A stretch of 64,000 nucleotides of DNA. Origin: Bacteroidota bacterium. Lineage in GTDB: Bacteria; Bacteroidota; Bacteroidia; Chitinophagales; Chitinophagaceae. The position numbers and the translations under genes were made by a program. The notes beneath the pieces are model-generated. The model saw only the letters and a list, made by a program, of their open reading frames with translations. It was not told the origin of the DNA and searched no databases. The stretch spans positions 110,772-174,771 of the forward strand of contig JABDAN010000001.1 of assembly GCA_013289175.1 (NCBI GenBank). Direction: 5' to 3'. Below are positions 20,653 through 30,412 of this stretch, piece by piece; positions within the stretch are counted from its first letter, which is position 1, and the number at the start of each line of letters is the position of its first letter.

Positions 20653-21933
20653 TTATACTTCCAGGGCAACCGCTGGTTGCGCTTTTTTTCTGGCGTCTTC
20701 CTTCGTTTTACTCTTAATCAATTTGCTGACCCGCGACAAAAGAAATACGCTGATTGCTGAAATGCAGACAATGATATAACCCACCGTGTTGTAGTGTTCG
20801 AGAGGACCAAATTTGGTTTTTTGAACCACAATCATTCCAGCCACAGCTGCGGCAATGCCGCCGGCGATTTGCTGAAGCGATGAATTTATGCTCATGAATG
20901 CACCCCGGTCCTGTAATACGGGCACCGCAGTGATCAGTGCGCTGCTGGGTACCATCCTGCCCAGGATCCCAGCCATCATCAATACATTCAATGCGACGAC
21001 CACAACCAAAGGGGTAACCGGAAGATTGGTATATATAACCACCATAATGGCCGTCCATACCGATGCAATCACAAAAATTCTAAATTTATCGGTTTTGTCA
21101 CTGAGTTTTCCGATCAACGGCATGATTATCAGCGAACTGATGCCTGCCACCATAAAAAGAATCGGTAGTTGCTTCTGGGTCACATGTAAATTATTAATGG
21201 CAAACGCTGATGCGAACGGCATCATCATAAATCCGCCGATCGACAACAAACCAGTCGCAGTAAATCCTATCCGATAATCTTTTTTTCCCAGTGTATTGAG
21301 GAGATGTTTAATGGCTGAATGATCCTGTTGTATTCCCAAATGTTTAGTTAGGGGTTTGATTTTAAAAGAAATCAAAATGGCTACTGTGATCGCCATGGCA
21401 GCCACCCATAAAAAAGGCGCGTGCCAGCCCCATTTATTTGCTAAAAACAAGCCAATAGGAATCCCCAGCACTTGGCTTGCACCAAAACCCATTTGCATGA
21501 AACCCATAACCCGTCCACGATGTTGCAAATCAAAAAGATCCGCTACGATAGCCATCGAAATAGATCCGATGACTCCACCAAACAATCCAGTGATGATCCG
21601 AGCCCCTACCAGTAAAGGATAAGAATCTGCCAGACCACAGAGAATCGTTCCAATTATAAATCCAGAATAAAAAAACAGCAATAGTTTTTTTCGATCATAG
21701 CGATCTGCAAATCCCGCTGTCAGCAATCCAGAAATTCCTGCACTGAACGCATAAGCCGACACTGCCAATCCAAAATGAGCTGGTTTGATATTCAGGGATT
21801 TCATGAGTATATCCCCGAGCGGAGACATCACCATAAAATCAAGTACTACGGTGAACATCGTGATCGCTAAGATCAGTATCGCAAATTTTTGATAGTCAGT
21901 AAAAGGAACAGCAGCATTCTTTTCTTTTTCCAT
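20653..21933 (-). CDS. MFS transporter
   Basis: About 12 hydrophobic segments; GFADRYDRKKLLLF between TM2 and TM3. Confidence 0.85.
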   Translation of the reverse strand: MEKEKNAAVPFTDYQKFAILILAITMFTVVLDFMVMSPLGDILMKSLNIKPAHFGLAVSAYAFSAGISGLLTAGFADRYDRKKLLLFFYSGFIIGTILCGLADSYPLLVGARIITGLFGGVIGSISMAIVADLFDLQHRGRVMGFMQMGFGASQVLGIPIGLFLANKWGWHAPFLWVAAMAITVAILISFKIKPLTKHLGIQQDHSAIKHLLNTLGKKDYRIGFTATGLLSIGGFMMMPFASAFAINNLHVTQKQLPILFMVAGISSLIIMPLIGKLSDKTDKFRIFVIASVWTAIMVVIYTNLPVTPLVVVVALNVLMMAGILGRMVPSSALITAVPVLQDRGAFMSINSSLQQIAGGIAAAVAGMIVVQKTKFGPLEHYNTVGYIIVCISAISVFLLSRVSKLIKSKTKEDARKKAQPAVALEV

Positions 21934-22182
21934 AAGTCAGCAAAGTTCGTTTATTTATGAATTTTTTCGTCAGGATTTAACGATTATTCAACCAAAAAAG
22001 GGTTTTTATAAAACGAAACGCGGATAAAATAACTGCACATCTTATATAAGGGCGAAAATAATTTTCTCATACTTGTTGTATTTCGGGTAAAAATAGCTGC
22101 GTGGTTTCCGGTTTTCAAATGATGATAGGTCAATAAAGGGCCAAAGGCGGTAAACCTCAGTATTTTTCCGGTAAAAGAAATT

Positions 22183-23427
22183 TCAGGAGAACCTTTCTGG
22201 ATTAAAAGCATCAATCCCTACTGGCAGCGGATGGCCGTTGGCCAGATCGGACACGACCCGACCGGTTGCAGGGCCTAAACCCAAACCCATCATAGAATGA
22301 CCACCGGCAAAGATCAGATTCTTCAGTTTTCTGCTGAAACCAATGTAAGGCAGGCCGTCGGGAGAGCAAGGTCGAAATCCAAACCAAATGTCTTTGGTAT
22401 CCGGCATTTTAAGGGAAAGATTGGGGAAATATTTAGGAATAGATTCGATGATGCCTTCTACTCTTTTGCGATGGATCCGGTTGTTAACTGAAGCAATTTC
22501 CATGGTTCCCCCATAGCGCATGTATCCATTCATGGGAGTGATCGCAACCCGGGCCTCACAGAGAATGGCGGGAATATTCAATTTGAAGGCAGGGTTTTTC
22601 TCCGTAATCGAATATCCCTTTCCAGGCATCAGGGGGATTGAAATGCCAGCCATTTTTGCCAATGTTGACATCCAAGCTCCTGCCGAGAGTACAAACAGAT
22701 CGGCATGGAAATCTTCTTTGTCTGTCGACAGTTTTTTAATTTGACTGTTCTGGGTCTGGATATGGGTGATGGGACAGTGGGTTCGTATCCTGCCCCCCTT
22801 TTTAATAAACGTTTTCATCAGCTGTTGCATGAGCGCAGGGGGATAAAGGTGCGCATCACAGCGATAATGTACAGCACCCAGTATGTCCATTTGTAAACCA
22901 GGTTCCAGTACCTTGATCTGATCGGGGGAGATCAGCTCCGCATCCAAACCCAGGGAGCGGGCTTTGACTGCCAGATGCGATTCCTCATCCTCCGTGCGCG
23001 CAGTTTTAAAATACATCAGAATTCCTTTTTGTTCAAAGGCAAACTGGAATCCCGGTTGATTGGCCAACTCTTGGTATAAATGGTAACTGAGCAGGCTCAG
23101 GTCCCTTAAATAAGGTGCGCCTTGCTCCACATTTTTTTGATTCGCATGGCGAATAAACTGTAAACCCCATTTTGCCAAAGGGAGGCTCAACGCAGGTCTC
23201 ACATAAAATGGACTCTTACTGTCAAACATCCAGCGAATTCCCTGTGCGATGATACCTGGCGAAGCCAGCGGTGTAAAATGGCTCGGTACGATCATACCGG
23301 CATTTCCAAAGGAGCAATTATCAGAAAGATCATCTCTATCCAATACGGTCACCTCCCATCCGCTTTGCTGCAGGTAATAGGCAGAACACAATCCAATAAT
23401 TCCACCACCAACAACAACAGCCTTCAT
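22183..23427 (-). CDS. DadA-like FAD-dependent oxidoreductase (probable D-hydroxyproline dehydrogenase)
   Basis: MKAVVVGGGIIGLCSAYYLQQSGWEVTVLDRD Rossmann motif; GGHSMMGLGLGPATGRVVSDL C terminus; context with hydroxyproline epimerase. Confidence 0.87.
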   Translation of the reverse strand: MKAVVVGGGIIGLCSAYYLQQSGWEVTVLDRDDLSDNCSFGNAGMIVPSHFTPLASPGIIAQGIRWMFDSKSPFYVRPALSLPLAKWGLQFIRHANQKNVEQGAPYLRDLSLLSYHLYQELANQPGFQFAFEQKGILMYFKTARTEDEESHLAVKARSLGLDAELISPDQIKVLEPGLQMDILGAVHYRCDAHLYPPALMQQLMKTFIKKGGRIRTHCPITHIQTQNSQIKKLSTDKEDFHADLFVLSAGAWMSTLAKMAGISIPLMPGKGYSITEKNPAFKLNIPAILCEARVAITPMNGYMRYGGTMEIASVNNRIHRKRVEGIIESIPKYFPNLSLKMPDTKDIWFGFRPCSPDGLPYIGFSRKLKNLIFAGGHSMMGLGLGPATGRVVSDLANGHPLPVGIDAFNPERFS

Positions 23428-23462
23428 GATTATGCTATTAATTCTCCAGAAGATGGTCATAT

Positions 23463-24470
23463 TTACAAAACCTGGAAACCCAAGGCATAGGGGTCATCCA
23501 TTTCATCGATGGTGATGGTATTGTGACCATATACCCTCGCCCAGCCTTCAATACCGGGCCGGATGGCGGGCCTTCCGGCTACGGTTGTTTCCTCTTCGAT
23601 GGTACCGGTAAAAGTAGAACCAATGATGCTTTCATGGATAAACCGGTCCCCCTTTTTTAATATGCCTCGGGTATACCATTGGGCCATTCTTGCCGAAGTT
23701 CCCGTGCCACAAGGGCTGCGATCGATTGCCTTATCACCATAACATACCGCATTTCTGGCCGTTGAATTCTTGTTCATCACCGCTCCTGTCCATAAAATAT
23801 GGGAACAGCCATGGATGGTTGGATTCTCCGGATGGATGAATTCAAATTGCTCGTTTATCCGTTTGCGCAGTGCTCTTGACCAGGAGATGAGCTGATCGGC
23901 CGCATGGTGTTCCAATCCTTTGAAGTTTTTTTGAACATCAATGATGGCGTAAAAATTTCCACCATATGAAACGTCGAGCGTCAGTTCACCCAGGTCTGGA
24001 CATTCAACCGTTAAGTCTGTAGCTGCCAGATAGGAGGCGACGTTTGTCAGCTTAACAGATTTTACCTTATTTCCTTCCTGATGATATCGGACCGGTATGA
24101 TTCCCGCTGGCGTTTCCAAGACGACCATGCCCGGCGTTTTTGGATGAATCAATCCTTCTTCAATTCCAATTGTAATCGTGCCGATGGTACCATGCCCGCA
24201 CATTGGAAGGCAGCCACTGGTTTCGATAAATAAAACAGCCGTGTCGCAGGAAGGATCCATTGAAGGATATAAAATACTTCCACTCATCATGTCATGTCCA
24301 CGGGGTTCGAACATGAGCCCTTTGCGGATCCAGTCAAATTCTTTTAAGAAGTGCTGCCGTTTTTCACTCATCGTTCTGCCCGTTAAAATCGGACCACCTT
24401 CGGCGATCAACCTCACAGGATTTCCGCAGGTGTGGGCATCAATGCAAAAAAAATTATTAACAGGCGGCAT
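23463..24470 (-). CDS. 4-hydroxyproline 2-epimerase (proline racemase family)
   Basis: Both catalytic Cys present: CLPMCGHGTIG and DRSPCGTGTSARMAQ. Confidence 0.9.
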   Translation of the reverse strand: MPPVNNFFCIDAHTCGNPVRLIAEGGPILTGRTMSEKRQHFLKEFDWIRKGLMFEPRGHDMMSGSILYPSMDPSCDTAVLFIETSGCLPMCGHGTIGTITIGIEEGLIHPKTPGMVVLETPAGIIPVRYHQEGNKVKSVKLTNVASYLAATDLTVECPDLGELTLDVSYGGNFYAIIDVQKNFKGLEHHAADQLISWSRALRKRINEQFEFIHPENPTIHGCSHILWTGAVMNKNSTARNAVCYGDKAIDRSPCGTGTSARMAQWYTRGILKKGDRFIHESIIGSTFTGTIEEETTVAGRPAIRPGIEGWARVYGHNTITIDEMDDPYALGFQVL

Positions 24471-24505
24471 AGGCTAGAAATTTCCTGTTGATTTTTTCAG
24501 GCAGG

Positions 24506-26092
24506 TCATATGGGCAATTGGGTGAACTGTCCATTTACCCTGCGCATGATCTTCAAAGGATTTTCATTTTTTAATGCCTCAGGGATCAACAAAGGCGGGC
24601 AGTCCTGAAAACAAATTGGTCGCGTAAATCGTTTGATGGCATCTGCGCCCACCGAAGTGCTTCTGGCATCTGTGGTGGCGGGGAAGGGACCGCCGTGAAC
24701 CATGGCATAACAGACTTCCACACCGGTTGGAACACCGTTGAATACAATCCGTCCGACTTTACTGGCCAGAATATCTAAACAGTTTTTAAATTTTTTTATT
24801 TCATTCGATTCTCCGATCACAGTAGCCGTCAGCTGGCCATGCAGTGATTGCAACGCCTCGGTGAGTTCCTGTTCATTCCCACATTTCACCACCAGGGAAG
24901 CGGGGCCGAATATTTCGGATTGGAGTTCCGGGTTGACAATGAAATCACGAGCATCGACTTGCAGGAGTGTCGAAGAAGCTTTGTATTCGGCCTGAAGGTC
25001 CTCTCCTTTCCACAATTTTATGACTCCTTTCTGATGAGCAGTCGCTTGTCTGGTTCTATAGTAATTGCGGCAGACCGATTCATTGAGCATAACGGCTGGT
25101 GAAGATTCAGCCATTTTCTGCGTTAGGGATTTCAGGAAGCGGTCGGAAAATTTATCGGAGATTAGAAAAATCAAACCCGGATTAGTGCAAAATTGCCCGG
25201 CCCCGAGCGTAATGGATGCTACCAGTTGGGAAGACAGGGCTTCCGATTCTTTTTCCAGTTTGGAAGGAAGGATTAACACCGGGTTGATACTGCTCATTTC
25301 CGCGAATACGGGAATTGGAACTTTTCGATCGTTAACTGCCGCCCGGTAAATGGCCATTCCTGCCGTATAGGAACCGGTGAATCCAATGGCTTTAATGCTC
25401 GGGTGTTTGACCAGCTGCAAACCAGTAATCGGTCCCCTCCCCACCAAAAAAGAAAATACGCCGTCCGGCATGCCCGTTTTTTCTGCTGCTCGAATGATGG
25501 CAGAAGCCACCAATTCGTTGGTACCCAAATGAGATTCATGCGCTTTAACAATGACCGGATTACCTGCAGCGAGCGCTGAAGCCGTATCACCGCCTGCGGT
25601 TGAAAAAGCAAATGGAAAATTACTAGCTCCAAATATGGCTACCGGACCCAGAGGAACCAACATTTTTCGCAAATCGGCCTGAGGCAAAGGTTTGCGTTCC
25701 GGTTTACCCGTATCGATGACGGCTTCTACCCAGGAACCTTCCCGGAGAAGCTCGGCAAATAAATTTAACTGTCCAGTAGTTCGTCCGCGCTCAGACCGGA
25801 GTCTGGATTCAGGCAGCCCCGATTCGAGCATGGCCCGCTCAATCAATTCATCACCTAAGGCAAGAATCTCTTCTGCAATGGCGTCTAAGAAGCGTGCCTT
25901 TTCTGCAGAAGGCATGTCCTTATAAACAGCAAAAGCTTTTTCAGCTTTGCTGATGGCGCCTTCCATTTCTTCCCGGGTCGCAATAAAAAATTTTTCGGGT
26001 AAATTTTTCTGACCAATGGTACTAAAAACTTCCAAAGTGGAGCTGCCCTCCCCGCTTTCTGTATTTCCGATTCGGTTATACCCGCTCAGCAT
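24506..26092 (-). CDS. Aldehyde dehydrogenase, probable alpha-ketoglutaric semialdehyde dehydrogenase
   Basis: FGASNFPFAFSTAGGDTASALAAGNPVIVKAH; catalytic Cys LGAGQFCTNPGL; context. Confidence 0.88.
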   Translation of the reverse strand: MLSGYNRIGNTESGEGSSTLEVFSTIGQKNLPEKFFIATREEMEGAISKAEKAFAVYKDMPSAEKARFLDAIAEEILALGDELIERAMLESGLPESRLRSERGRTTGQLNLFAELLREGSWVEAVIDTGKPERKPLPQADLRKMLVPLGPVAIFGASNFPFAFSTAGGDTASALAAGNPVIVKAHESHLGTNELVASAIIRAAEKTGMPDGVFSFLVGRGPITGLQLVKHPSIKAIGFTGSYTAGMAIYRAAVNDRKVPIPVFAEMSSINPVLILPSKLEKESEALSSQLVASITLGAGQFCTNPGLIFLISDKFSDRFLKSLTQKMAESSPAVMLNESVCRNYYRTRQATAHQKGVIKLWKGEDLQAEYKASSTLLQVDARDFIVNPELQSEIFGPASLVVKCGNEQELTEALQSLHGQLTATVIGESNEIKKFKNCLDILASKVGRIVFNGVPTGVEVCYAMVHGGPFPATTDARSTSVGADAIKRFTRPICFQDCPPLLIPEALKNENPLKIMRRVNGQFTQLPI

Positions 26093-27020
26093 GTTGTTTT
26101 TTTGGTGTATTCAAATATTCTGTGAGGTCAGGTCTTGTTTCCATGGCCTGACGGATTACCGTGAGTATGCGTTTTCTCTCTTCTCCATCCAATGTGAGCC
26201 GGGGAGCCCTAACCTGCTCAGATCCGATACCCGTCTGAGAAGCTGCCAGCTTGATATATTGAACGAGTTTAGGCTGGATATCCAGTTCAAGAAGGGGAAG
26301 AAACCACCGATAAATCTGCAAAGCCTCCGCATATCTCCCTGATTTCATCAAACGAAAAACGGTGACCGTTTCCGCAGGAAAAGCATCCACCAAACCGGCG
26401 ACCCATCCATCAGCGCCCAGCGCAAGTTCCTCCAATGCAAGGGTATCTACCCCGCAAAGGATTTTAAACCGATCTGAAAAACGATTCTTCATGCGTGTTA
26501 CGTTCGAAACATCCCGGGTGGATTCCTTCACTGCTTGGATATTTTTGGTTTCGGCGAGTGCTTCAAACATTTTAATCGTAATCTCAATCTTATAATCCAC
26601 CGGGTTGTTATAGAGCATGATGGGCAGGCTCGTGCTGGATGCGATCCGCCTAAAGTATTCGACTGTCTCCCGCTCATCAGCCTTATATTTCAAAGGAGGA
26701 AGCAGCATCAAACCATCGGCGCCATTTTTCTCGGCTTCTCCAGCCAAAGAAATAGCCTCCCGGGTGGCTTGCTCAGCAATATTGACAATGACCGGTACGG
26801 CACGTTTCCTGTTTTTGACGGCAAATCGCAACAATTCCATCACTTCTGCCCGTAACAAGGTACTGGCTTCTCCCAGGGAACCTCCCAGGACTAAGCCGTC
26901 GATGCCGGCATCGAGCTGAACATCCAGATTCAACTGAAACATGTCGAAATCGATGGAGTCGTCCGGTTTGAATGGGGTCAACAAGGCAGGATAGATTCCC
27001 TTCCAAAGTGGTTGTACCAT
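26076..27020 (-). CDS. Dihydrodipicolinate synthase family protein, probable 1-pyrroline-4-hydroxy-2-carboxylate deaminase
   Basis: GLVLGGSLGEASTL, LPIMLYNNPVDYKIEI (Tyr), IQAVKESTRDVSNV (Schiff-base Lys); 17-bp overlap with ALDH gene. Confidence 0.87.
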   Translation of the reverse strand: MVQPLWKGIYPALLTPFKPDDSIDFDMFQLNLDVQLDAGIDGLVLGGSLGEASTLLRAEVMELLRFAVKNRKRAVPVIVNIAEQATREAISLAGEAEKNGADGLMLLPPLKYKADERETVEYFRRIASSTSLPIMLYNNPVDYKIEITIKMFEALAETKNIQAVKESTRDVSNVTRMKNRFSDRFKILCGVDTLALEELALGADGWVAGLVDAFPAETVTVFRLMKSGRYAEALQIYRWFLPLLELDIQPKLVQYIKLAASQTGIGSEQVRAPRLTLDGEERKRILTVIRQAMETRPDLTEYLNTPKKQHAERV

Positions 27021-27077
27021 ATAGAATAAATTAATGCATTATTACCTAAAGTTAACGGAGCAAAAGGAAATGAAAAA

Positions 27078-27099
27078 ACCAGGTTGGATCAACCTGGTT
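27078..27099 (-). terminator. Intrinsic terminator for the 27125-27574 gene
   Basis: AACCAGGTTG-GAT-CAACCTGGTT hairpin; minus-strand T-run TTTTTTCATTT. Confidence 0.8.
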
Positions 27100-27124
27100 G
27101 TGCTCATATGTTGTCAAAACAGTT

Positions 27125-27574
27125 TTAATCTTTCTTAATCTTTTTATAGAATGACCAGCCTGCGCTGTCATCGGATTTCAGTAGAACAATTTGATCAGCA
27201 TTTTGTAGTTCAGCAAAATAACTTGTTTTGTTGTCGGTTACTACTTTGAATAATCCGGTGATCCAAAAATCCTTATTTTCTGTCTTCAATTCTGTTTCCA
27301 AAGAACGGGGTAGTTCACTGGAAAGTATGTTGACAGCGACCCCAATAAAATCTGCGTCATCGGTATAATAAGCGAATAAGGTTTTGTCGAATGCGTTAAA
27401 GCTGGCTTTATAATAACCCTCCGTATTTTCCCAATTCACATTGTTGGCGAAGAAAAATTCATGAACAAACTTGGTTTTTACATTCTCAGGCACTTTGCCG
27501 TCACTAGCCCTGGCAAAAGTTGTGGCAAAAAGTAGGATTACAGAAGCAATCAGGATGGAGATTCTCTTTTTCAT
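27125..27574 (-). CDS. Small secreted hypothetical protein
   Basis: Signal peptide MKKRISILIASVILLFATTFARA; own terminator downstream. Confidence 0.65.
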   Translation of the reverse strand: MKKRISILIASVILLFATTFARASDGKVPENVKTKFVHEFFFANNVNWENTEGYYKASFNAFDKTLFAYYTDDADFIGVAVNILSSELPRSLETELKTENKDFWITGLFKVVTDNKTSYFAELQNADQIVLLKSDDSAGWSFYKKIKKD

Positions 27575-27989
27575 GGTATAAATTTTTATAAATGGATAAT
27601 TTGTATTTTTCATTGACACCACAAAAATATACCGGTAAAACAAAGATTTTTTGCAAATGAGACGTACGCGTTATAAACTGCGTCCAAATAGCAAAATGCA
27701 CCGACAGCCCCTGTTTTTAAGCTGATAAAAGCATGGAAAAATCACCGAAATGGCATTTATGCTGGTTTCGGGCAAATGAAAAACATAAGTTTTTACAGGG
27801 TCAATTTGGGGATAGTCCCCCTGAAATCCAACGGATAGGTGGTATAACCGAATGTTCCTAATTCAACATAATCGTGTTTACTTTTGAAAAGTTAACAAGT
27901 AGCAATTATCGGACTGTATAGCCGGGTAAATAGGCATTAGATTAGGCGCTGATAGCACTACCAATAACGGGTATATCAAATCTTGGGCT

Positions 27990-28253
27990 CTATTTAGATT
28001 TAGCAATCACATAATTATACAAATCCTGAATACTATGAATATCTACCAGGTCTGCAGAATCCATTTTAATATGCAGGTTTTTTTCCATCACCACGACCAA
28101 ATCAATATAATCAAGACTATCAAGATCTAGGGTGGACTTCAGGTCGGCCGAAGGCAGGAGCTTCGTTCTGTCCACTTCGAATTCTTCATGAAGGAAATCA
28201 TTGACAATTTGTGTTATCTTTTCTTCATTCATATTGTCTTGCACATACGTCAT
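27990..28253 (-). CDS. Acyl carrier protein
   Basis: Phosphopantetheine motif DLDSLDYIDLVVVME. Confidence 0.88.
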   Translation of the reverse strand: MTYVQDNMNEEKITQIVNDFLHEEFEVDRTKLLPSADLKSTLDLDSLDYIDLVVVMEKNLHIKMDSADLVDIHSIQDLYNYVIAKSK

Positions 28254-28325
28254 ATAGTAAAATAACCCTTTCCAAGAACAATAGTTTTTTTATTTAATAA
28301 CACAAGATTTAAGTAAATTACTGGA

Positions 28326-30041
28326 ATGCTTCGATCTCATTTCAAAGATTCTTATGACGTTGTCGTGATAGGTGCCGGTGTCGGTGGTTTAACTGCCGCC
28401 GCGCTGCTGAGTAAGGCAGGATTGGCGGTTTGTGTGTTGGAGAAAGAACCCCATGTGGGTGGCTATCTAGCCGGGTTTTGCAGAAAACGCTTTGTTTTTG
28501 ATACTGCCATACACTGGCTAAATCAATACGGTGCCGGCGGCATACTGGAAAAGCTGTTTATGGCTATTGGCAGCGACCATCCCCAGGCAGTGGAGCAACA
28601 TAGGATCCGTCGATATAAGGGAGAAGATTTTGATTACCTGCTGACCAGTAATCCGAATGAAATGCGCGACCAGTTGATCCTTGATTTCCCTAAGGAAAGA
28701 AGGGGTATCGAGAAATTATTCTTGAAAGCCAGACAAATCGGAAGATCTTTTAAAAATTATAACCGGGTTTTTCGTTCCGAAGAAACGATGTCACTTTTCC
28801 AAAAATTGAAAAATAAAATGCGAATGCTTGAATTCGCCATTCCTTTCATACCCTATCTGTCCTATTCTGGGGAAAAGGGTCTCAAAAAAGGGTTGAATCG
28901 GTTTTTTAAAGACGACCAACTCCAACAGATATTTTCAGGCGAACAGGAACTTTTAGGCTGTTTGATCCCCATCGGGTGGTCCTATTTCCATGACTTCCAA
29001 AGTCCACCTAAAGGGGGAAGTCAAGTAATTACGCAGTGGCTTCAGTATGTGATCGAGTTCTATAAAAATCCCATTGGATTGCAATGTCAGGTGAAGCAGA
29101 TTTATGTCGAGAACGGACAAGCTGCAGGGCTATCGTTCGAACACAGTGGTAATCTGCACCACATCAATAGTAAATACATTATTGCTGCCTGCGATATAGA
29201 AACACTTTACGAGAAAATGTTACCTGCTAATGCTATCCCGGCTACGCTGAAAAAGAAACTCAAAGATGCTGATCTGTACAGTTCCTCTATCACAGTTTCC
29301 CTCGCGCTGGATTGTACGGCTGAGTCTTTGGGTTTCAATGAGGAGCTCATCCACTTAGTGGATGAACATCAGTCTTTCATAGATCAAAGCGGAGGAGATC
29401 CGATGCGATCAGAAATCAGCATTTTAGCGCCTTCCATGCGGGACAAATCACTGGCGCCCGAAAATCAGGGTACGCTCACTTTATATATGCCTAGCAGTAT
29501 GGCCTATAAAAATGAATGGGAAACGCATTTGGATATTTCGGGCATAAGAGTTCGAGGAGAAGCTTACAAGAAATTGAAAAAAGAAGTGGCCGATATATTG
29601 ATCCAACGTGTAGAAGAAAAACTAGCACCGACATTGCGGTCCCATATTTTGTTCTACGAAGTGGCTACTCCAGTTACGCATTGGCGTTATACAGGTAATA
29701 AAAATGGCACGATGATGGGTGCGCGTCCCGGTAGAAAAAACATGAAGAACAAAATTTCTCATTATAAAACACCAGTAAAAAACCTGATACTGGGCGGACA
29801 CTGGGCTGAACTTGGCGGCGGAGTTCCTATAGCAGCAAAAGCAGGAGCCAATGCCTGTCTCCTGGTATTGCAAAAGGAAAACCCGGCTGCGTTCAAAAGT
29901 CTGGCAGGTTATATGAACAATACAGTTACGATACAAGAAATGAATAATAACAAATGTTTTCGTCCTTATGATCATTCCTGGGTGCGACCTCAAACACCTG
30001 CAGAACGCACATCACAAATTCCGAAAAACTCCATGGTATAA
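28326..30041 (+). CDS. CrtI/phytoene desaturase-like NAD(P)/FAD-dependent oxidoreductase
   Basis: YDVVVIGAGVGGLTAAALLSKAGLAVCVLEKEPHVGGYLAGF; C-terminal GGHWAELGGGVPIAAKAGANA. Confidence 0.87.
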   Translation: MLRSHFKDSYDVVVIGAGVGGLTAAALLSKAGLAVCVLEKEPHVGGYLAGFCRKRFVFDTAIHWLNQYGAGGILEKLFMAIGSDHPQAVEQHRIRRYKGEDFDYLLTSNPNEMRDQLILDFPKERRGIEKLFLKARQIGRSFKNYNRVFRSEETMSLFQKLKNKMRMLEFAIPFIPYLSYSGEKGLKKGLNRFFKDDQLQQIFSGEQELLGCLIPIGWSYFHDFQSPPKGGSQVITQWLQYVIEFYKNPIGLQCQVKQIYVENGQAAGLSFEHSGNLHHINSKYIIAACDIETLYEKMLPANAIPATLKKKLKDADLYSSSITVSLALDCTAESLGFNEELIHLVDEHQSFIDQSGGDPMRSEISILAPSMRDKSLAPENQGTLTLYMPSSMAYKNEWETHLDISGIRVRGEAYKKLKKEVADILIQRVEEKLAPTLRSHILFYEVATPVTHWRYTGNKNGTMMGARPGRKNMKNKISHYKTPVKNLILGGHWAELGGGVPIAAKAGANACLLVLQKENPAAFKSLAGYMNNTVTIQEMNNNKCFRPYDHSWVRPQTPAERTSQIPKNSMV

Positions 30042-30208
30042 TCGGTCCAAAAAAACATAGAACATAAAAACCAGCTGGGAGATAATCAGGAATCGGAATT
30101 AAGCTGTCTTAACTTTCATTGGAAACGGGAAACTTGTCGAAGCCATGGCTGATGCACCAAAAATTAAAAACGGGTTCCAGTTTTTCGCTGAAACCCGCTA
30201 TAGGCTTG

Positions 30209-30282
30209 TGACCCCGTCAGGATTCAAACCTGAAACCTTTTGATCCGTAGTCAAATGCTCTATTCAATTGAGCTACGGGGCC
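30209..30282 (-). tRNA. tRNA-Arg(ACG)
   Basis: Reverse complement GGCCCCGTAGCTCAATTGAATAGAGCATTTGACTACGGATCAAAAGGTTTCAGGTTTGAATCCTGACGGGGTCA folds as cloverleaf; anticodon loop CTACGGA. Confidence 0.95.
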
Positions 30283-30412
30283 TTTCCTTTATCCGTTGGC
30301 ATTTCGACCGCCAAGGGGCGGCAAATATAAGCAAAAAAAATGAGCAAAAAACCTGTCTTATCCCTGTGCCGCCCCTGATTTTTGTTGTATTGTTGCTCAC
30401 ATTTTGTCGTGG

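Noticed and set aside
21984-22214. 76-aa minus-strand ORF between the MFS and FAD genes
   Set aside because: Overlaps the FAD gene end and shows no recognisable motif or plausible start context.
26535-26855. Antisense ORFs of 60-170 aa listed in the track, such as 26535-26855(+), 55937-56446(+) and 63019-63489(+)
   Set aside because: They lie opposite clearly coding genes, lack recognisable motifs and have compositions typical of shadow frames.
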